64,000 nucleotides of DNA from an uncultured Anaerolineae bacterium (GTDB lineage Bacteria > Chloroflexota > Anaerolineae > Aggregatilineales > Phototrophicaceae), in the NCBI GenBank assembly GCA_934216615.1, contig CAKQCB010000004.1, positions 496,001-560,000 of the forward strand. Reading direction: 5' to 3'. The notes under the pieces are model-generated. The model was not told the DNA's origin. It worked only from the letters and a program-made list of their open reading frames with translations, and ran no database searches. Position 1 is the first letter of the stretch. Each line of letters begins with the position of its first letter. The translations under genes and the position numbers were made by a program. Below are positions 60,088-64,000 of the stretch, in pieces.

Positions 60088-61221
60088 ATGAAGGTTTCGA
60101 TTCTGCAAGACCAGCTTGCCAAAGGGCTTGCCATTGTTGGTAAAGCGGTAGATACACGCTCTAATTTACCTGTGCTTGCCAATATCCTCTTAGAAACTGA
60201 GGATTCCCGCCTTAAATTAGCCGCAACCAACCTTGAGTTAACCATCACAACCTACATTGGCGCGAAGGTGGATAATAGTGGCGCGGTGACATTACCTTCA
60301 AAAACATTTCAAGAACTCATTAATAACCTGTCGCCAGAACGGGTTGATCTTTCTTTAGAAGCGTCTACGCAAACCATTCACATTCAATGTGGCGTCAGTA
60401 CAGCCAACATTCGCGGGATTGCGGCAACTGAATTCCCGCCCATCCGCGAAGATGCCACGCCCGATGTCATGATCCCTGCGGGCATTTTGAAAGAGATGAT
60501 CACACACACCGTTTTTGCCGCCGCGCGTGAAGATCACCGCCCCATCTTGACCGGGCTGTACGTCCAGTTTGATGGCACGGTGATGACGATGGCCGCCGCT
60601 GACGGTTTCCGTTTGGCTGTGCGCACCACCCGCATTGAAGAAGAATTCTCTCGTCCTGTGGATATGGTGATTCCGGCGCGTACCTTGTCGGAAGTCGCCC
60701 GCGTGATTGTAGATGAAGATCGTGAAGTGGGCATCGGTTTACCCGGTGACCGTGACTTTGTGACGTTCTACATTGAAAACACCGTGATCACGTCGCAACT
60801 GCTGGAAGGCAACTTCCCCGACTTTAGCGCTATCATCCCCAAGACCTACAAGACCGTTGTCACCATGTATACCGACGACTTCTTGAGCAACTGCAAACGC
60901 GCGGAAATTTTCGCGCGCGACAACAATCATAGTGCGCGGATCATCGCCCGCCCCGCCAAAGGCCCAAGCGAACCCGGCGAACTCAAGATCATCGGTCGAA
61001 GCAACGAACGCGGGGATAACGAAAATATCCTTGATGCGTCGGTCGATGGGGATGCGCTGGAAACCTCGTTCAACATTCGTTATTTGATTGACGTGCTGAA
61101 CATCATCCCCACCGAACGGGTGCAATTAGAAAGTGCTGGCCCGATGAGCGCGGGGGTGATTCGAGCAGAAGGCCGTGATGATTTCTTGCAACTCATCATG
61201 CCGATGAACCCGTTATCCTAA
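60088..61221 (+). CDS. dnaN: DNA polymerase III sliding clamp (beta subunit)
   Basis: 377 residues, three clamp domains. KGLAIVGKAVDTRSNLPVLANILLETEDSRLKLAATNLELTI is the first domain; ILTGLYVQFDGTVMTMAAADGFRLAVR and VIPARTLSEVARVI the second; a clamp-type end (LQLIMPMNPLS) the third. The dimer encircles DNA and tethers polymerase. AGGAGTAAG precedes the ATG. dnaA is not in the window, so this is not the usual dnaA-dnaN origin layout. The next gene follows after 12 bases. Confidence 0.95.
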   Translation: MKVSILQDQLAKGLAIVGKAVDTRSNLPVLANILLETEDSRLKLAATNLELTITTYIGAKVDNSGAVTLPSKTFQELINNLSPERVDLSLEASTQTIHIQCGVSTANIRGIAATEFPPIREDATPDVMIPAGILKEMITHTVFAAAREDHRPILTGLYVQFDGTVMTMAAADGFRLAVRTTRIEEEFSRPVDMVIPARTLSEVARVIVDEDREVGIGLPGDRDFVTFYIENTVITSQLLEGNFPDFSAIIPKTYKTVVTMYTDDFLSNCKRAEIFARDNNHSARIIARPAKGPSEPGELKIIGRSNERGDNENILDASVDGDALETSFNIRYLIDVLNIIPTERVQLESAGPMSAGVIRAEGRDDFLQLIMPMNPLS

Positions 61222-61233
61222 ACCGTATTTTTC

Positions 61234-62205
61234 ATGTCCTCGATTGTCATTATCGGCGGCGGGCTGAGTGGGTTAGCCGCCGCCGTTCAACTTGAACAGC
61301 TAGGGATTGATTACACGCTGGTTGAAGTCAAACCGCGCCTCGGCGGGACGATCCTCACAGAAAAACGCGACGACTTCATCTTTGATGGCGGGTCGTTCAT
61401 CGTTGAGCAGTATGCCCCTTGGGACTTTTTAGAAACCTACAATCTCACCCCTGACGATGTCGTGACCGTCGGCCCATATCGTGACGGTCGCCTTGTCATG
61501 TTTAAGCAGGGCACGCAGACGTTGATTGATGCGATGGAAGCTCAATTACAGGGGGCGATCTTAAAACGTATGGCGGTGAGCAGTATCGGTTTTATGAACG
61601 GGCGTGACGAACGCGACGGGTTTGGCATCTGCCTCGAAAATGGCGTGATGCTCAACGCCAAAGGCGTGATCGTCGCCATCCCCGCCCGCTACGCCGAACA
61701 TCTCTTACACTCGCTCGACCCGCTTGCCTCTCAATACCTGCTCGATTATCAGTATGACCCCACCGCCCGTGTGATGTTAGGCTACCGTCAGCAAGATGTA
61801 CCGCATCTGCGCCCGTTGATCGAACCGCAGTGGCAACCTCAAGCAGGTGATCGTCCGGTCAAATTCACCCAAGTGTATGCGGATGCAGACCGTGTTCCCG
61901 AAGGCTCGCTGGTTTTAAGGGTGGGGATTCGTGTGGTGGATGGGTATGATGAGCAGGCGCTCATTGCACAAGCTCAACGTATTGCAGGCGGTCAAGAACC
62001 TGTCACCCGTTGGGCGTTCTTTTGGCCGGAAGCGGACCCGATCACACGTTACGTCCCTGAACATGCTGAACACATGACCGCGCTCATGGAGCGACTGCCC
62101 CGCGCGGTCGCCTTGATCGGGACGTGTTATCAAGCCAAACGCCTCGATGAGCAGATTCATCAAGGCCAAGCGGCGGCAGTACGCATCGCCCAAGCGCTTT
62201 TCTAA
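61234..62205 (+). CDS. FAD-dependent amine-oxidase/protoporphyrinogen-oxidase-like protein
   Basis: 323 residues. SSIVIIGGGLSGLAAAVQLEQLGIDYTLVEVKPRLGGTI is the FAD dinucleotide-binding start (residues 2-40), followed by a FIFDGGSFIVEQY motif. The C-terminal VALIGTCYQAKRLDEQIHQGQAAAVRIAQAL is the usual family end. It is about 100 residues shorter than typical HemY/HemG-type oxidases, so the substrate part is reduced. It is encoded right after dnaN and probably on the same message. Confidence 0.82.
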   Translation: MSSIVIIGGGLSGLAAAVQLEQLGIDYTLVEVKPRLGGTILTEKRDDFIFDGGSFIVEQYAPWDFLETYNLTPDDVVTVGPYRDGRLVMFKQGTQTLIDAMEAQLQGAILKRMAVSSIGFMNGRDERDGFGICLENGVMLNAKGVIVAIPARYAEHLLHSLDPLASQYLLDYQYDPTARVMLGYRQQDVPHLRPLIEPQWQPQAGDRPVKFTQVYADADRVPEGSLVLRVGIRVVDGYDEQALIAQAQRIAGGQEPVTRWAFFWPEADPITRYVPEHAEHMTALMERLPRAVALIGTCYQAKRLDEQIHQGQAAAVRIAQALF

Positions 62206-62250
62206 ACGGATATAGCGCCACATTCAATCGGAAAACTTGAGGAAAATGCT

Positions 62251-63189
62251 ATGAAAATTGGGGTTGTGGGTGCAGGCTTAGTCGGTTCAACCGCCGCCTA
62301 TGCGTTGGTGATGCAGGGCGTTGGACGTGAAATCATCGTTGTGGATAAAAATGAGAAACGCGCATTAGCCGAAGCTGATGACATTCAACATGCGGTTCCC
62401 TTTGCCAACGCGCTCACCGTAAAACACGGCCAATATGCCGACCTCGCGGGCAGTCGTGTGGTGATTATGGCGGCGGGGGTGAACCAAAAACCCGGCGAAA
62501 CCCGTTTACAACTGTTAGAGCGGAATGCGCTGGTCTTTCGTGAAGTGATTCCGCAAATCATCCAACATGCGCCCGACGCGGTGATCATCGTCGCGACCAA
62601 TCCGGTGGATATTATGACGCACCTCACCGCTCACATCGCCCGTGAACACGGCCTTCCTGAAGGGCGCGTCTTAGGGAGTGGCACTACATTAGATACCGCC
62701 CGTTTTCGCTCGTTGCTCAGTCGTCATGTAGGGGTTGATGCCCAACATATCCATGCCTATGTGCTAGGCGAACATGGCGATTCTGAAGTCTTGGCATGGT
62801 CATTGGTGACCATCGGCGGGATTCCTTTAGAACAGTTCTTGAAAGAGATCGACATCACGCTAGATGAAACCATTCGCCAACGGATTGATCAAGGTGTGCG
62901 CCGTGCCGCCTATCACATCATCGAAGGCAAAGGCGCCACCTATTACGGCATCGGTAGTGCGTTAGCGCGGATCGTGAAGGTGATTCTGCATAACCAACGC
63001 GCCATCATGACCGTATGCGCCCCCCAAGTGGATGTCGAAGGCGTGGAAGATGTCACGCTGTCTTTGCCCTATTTACTCAGCGGGCAAGGGGTGATCGAAC
63101 CGCTCTCTGTGCCGTTGAATAACGAAGAACGCGACAAGTTACGTCACAGCGCGCAGATCATCCAAGAAGCCACGAACAGCCTTTTATAA
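62251..63189 (+). CDS. ldh: L-lactate dehydrogenase
   Basis: 312 residues. GAGLVGS (7-13) binds [18 protein letters not shown] carries the Gln (Q before KPGETR) that selects pyruvate/lactate over the Arg found in malate dehydrogenases. NPVDIMT and the catalytic His in LGEHGDSEV follow, with the [10 protein letters not shown] segment. It reduces pyruvate with NADH in fermentative redox balance. GAGGAAA precedes the ATG. A hairpin terminator follows at 63256-63288. Confidence 0.94.
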   Translation: MKIGVVGAGLVGSTAAYALVMQGVGREIIVVDKNEKRALAEADDIQHAVPFANALTVKHGQYADLAGSRVVIMAAGVNQKPGETRLQLLERNALVFREVIPQIIQHAPDAVIIVATNPVDIMTHLTAHIAREHGLPEGRVLGSGTTLDTARFRSLLSRHVGVDAQHIHAYVLGEHGDSEVLAWSLVTIGGIPLEQFLKEIDITLDETIRQRIDQGVRRAAYHIIEGKGATYYGIGSALARIVKVILHNQRAIMTVCAPQVDVEGVEDVTLSLPYLLSGQGVIEPLSVPLNNEERDKLRHSAQIIQEATNSLL

Positions 63190-63255
63190 AGCGCGTCCCT
63201 TCAAAATTCTTTTAACCTAAGAATTGCACAAGTGGCGTTATAATACAGCGATCAG

Positions 63256-63288
63256 AAGGGTACAGTCTTGCAACCTGTACCCTTTTCA
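63256..63288 (+). terminator. Terminator after ldh
   Basis: AAGGGTACAG (63256-63265) pairs with CTGTACCCTT (63275-63284), followed by TTC. The T-run is short, so the call is moderate. Confidence 0.55.
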
Positions 63289-63315
63289 TCGACATCACTT
63301 TGGTACATTTGCCTT

Positions 63316-64000
63316 ATGACTGGACTTCCTTCCTTCACCATCATCAGTCGCTTAGGACTGTTGATCTTTTTACTCGGGGCGTTGATCGCGTGTCGCCCGA
63401 ACACACAACAAGCCGCACAACCCATCCCTACGGTGATGCGTCTGCCGGGCATCACCTACCCGATTGAAAGCGCCGAGCGTGTTGCCCGCGAGTTTTTACA
63501 GAACTGGCAAGATAGCAATTACGAGTTCATGTTTAATTTGCTCAGCTACCCTAGCCAAGAAACGACCTCGTTAACGGCCTTCACGACGTTATATACCAAC
63601 GCTCAAACGATGATGACCTTGAATGCAATTGAGATTGCACCCAACGCTATCTATCAATCGTCTGACTCGGTGGCGATTTTGACTTATAACATCAATTTCA
63701 GCACAGAACTTTTTGGGACGTTTGGCGATGTTGATCGAAACCTGACGCTGATCGCCGACGAACGCGCCCAAGATTGGCGGGTTTCGTGGACTCCAAGCGA
63801 CCTTTTCCCCGAATTGGCGCAAGGTGGACGGTTATTACTACGCCAAACGCCCCCTAATCGGGGCAATATTTATGACCAAGAAGGACGTACCCTCGCCGAC
63901 CAAAACGGGCGGGTGGTCACGTTACAGATCGTGCGTCAAAACATTGTCGATTACATGAACTGTTTGAACGCGATTTCGGCGGCCTTAAGCCGTCCGGTGG
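63316..64000 (+). CDS. Penicillin-binding protein lipoprotein with NTF2-like domain (partial)
   Basis: ATG at 63316 opens a frame that runs off the window (228 residues visible). Lipobox LIAC, with Cys about 26. An NTF2-like domain of the MecA_N type (about 50-160: ESAERVAREFLQNWQDSNYEFMFNLLSY at 51-78, FTTLYTNAQ, DWRVSWTPSDLFPEL) leads to NRGNIYDQEGRTLADQNGR, the start of the PBP dimerisation domain. The transpeptidase part is beyond base 64000. It is the layout of class B PBPs such as MecA/PBP3 types, extracytoplasmic and involved in wall cross-linking. Confidence 0.85.
   Translation, partial: MTGLPSFTIISRLGLLIFLLGALIACRPNTQQAAQPIPTVMRLPGITYPIESAERVAREFLQNWQDSNYEFMFNLLSYPSQETTSLTAFTTLYTNAQTMMTLNAIEIAPNAIYQSSDSVAILTYNINFSTELFGTFGDVDRNLTLIADERAQDWRVSWTPSDLFPELAQGGRLLLRQTPPNRGNIYDQEGRTLADQNGRVVTLQIVRQNIVDYMNCLNAISAALSRPV

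Overview
The window looks like a chromosomal segment of a Chloroflexota bacterium, probably of the Anaerolineae. This is inferred from gene content and was not tested by any search. The signs are many secreted or membrane proteins built from SH3b, CARDB, LysM, PA14 and CAP domains joined by Thr/Pro-rich 'TPTP' linkers, a GlmL/MutL-type ASKHA protein, several large polytopic glycosyltransferase-like proteins, and a mixture of LLM and deazaflavin-type oxidoreductases. No tRNA, rRNA, CRISPR array, transposase or prophage was seen.

Layout. 1-1160: end of a phosphate uptake operon (pstA end, pstB) with a terminator. 1160-3280: an AT-rich, decayed island with two ABC-2 permease genes (the second truncated), a headless ABC ATPase fragment and a possible relic of a small secreted peptide. 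3291-16110: mostly single genes, including a glycosidase-like secreted protein, a CARDB/SH3b protein, a HAD phosphatase, a membrane glycosyltransferase, plsY, a CAP-LysM protein, an LLM oxidoreductase, a PA14-SH3b protein, OsmC, a lipoprotein and a LURP-one-like protein. 16249-26806: a tight seven-gene operon of unknown function. It has a small protein, three integral membrane proteins, a 1720-residue acidic scaffold with repeated Trp-Leu motifs and an SH3b domain, an ASKHA ATPase of the GlmL family and a barrel-sandwich (hammerhead) protein. A protein with an LPDTG-like C-terminus follows. 27976-31209: DUF2200, TrmH-type methyltransferase and cysS. 31458-34260: two polytopic membrane proteins.

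34288-36896: an ECF sigma factor overlapping, by four bases, a LysM-LCP protein whose cytoplasmic N-terminus could act as its anti-sigma factor. 37100-43534: sugar-type solute-binding protein, deazaflavin-type nitroreductase, site-2 protease, a lipoprotein with an SH3b partner, and an NTF2-like protein. 43612-47762: ABC exporter plus a coiled-coil, Ser/Gln-rich membrane protein. 47948-55704: DMT transporter, a second CARDB/SH3b lipoprotein, a DsbA-like lipoprotein without CxxC, a pteridine-reductase-like SDR, crcB, a VOC protein and a DUF348-G5-3D wall protein. An SRP (4.5S) RNA gene lies just upstream of that last gene on the minus strand. 56301-64000: UDP-glucuronate epimerase-like protein, SbcD-like nuclease, VOC and AraC proteins, dnaN, an FAD oxidoreductase, L-lactate dehydrogenase, and the start of a penicillin-binding protein lipoprotein.

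A dispersed non-coding element of about 190 bp, with inverted ends ACCTCACC/GGTGAGGT and internal small palindromes, fills several gaps (near 15.1-15.5, 41.4, 48.9, 56.2 and 58.6-59.0 kb). It usually abuts stop codons. Much of the coding capacity serves the envelope: wall proteins, LCP transfer, PBP, phospholipid synthesis, sugar transfer and secretion-linked quality control. The best candidates for an undescribed system are the 16-27 kb operon and the sigma/LCP pair.
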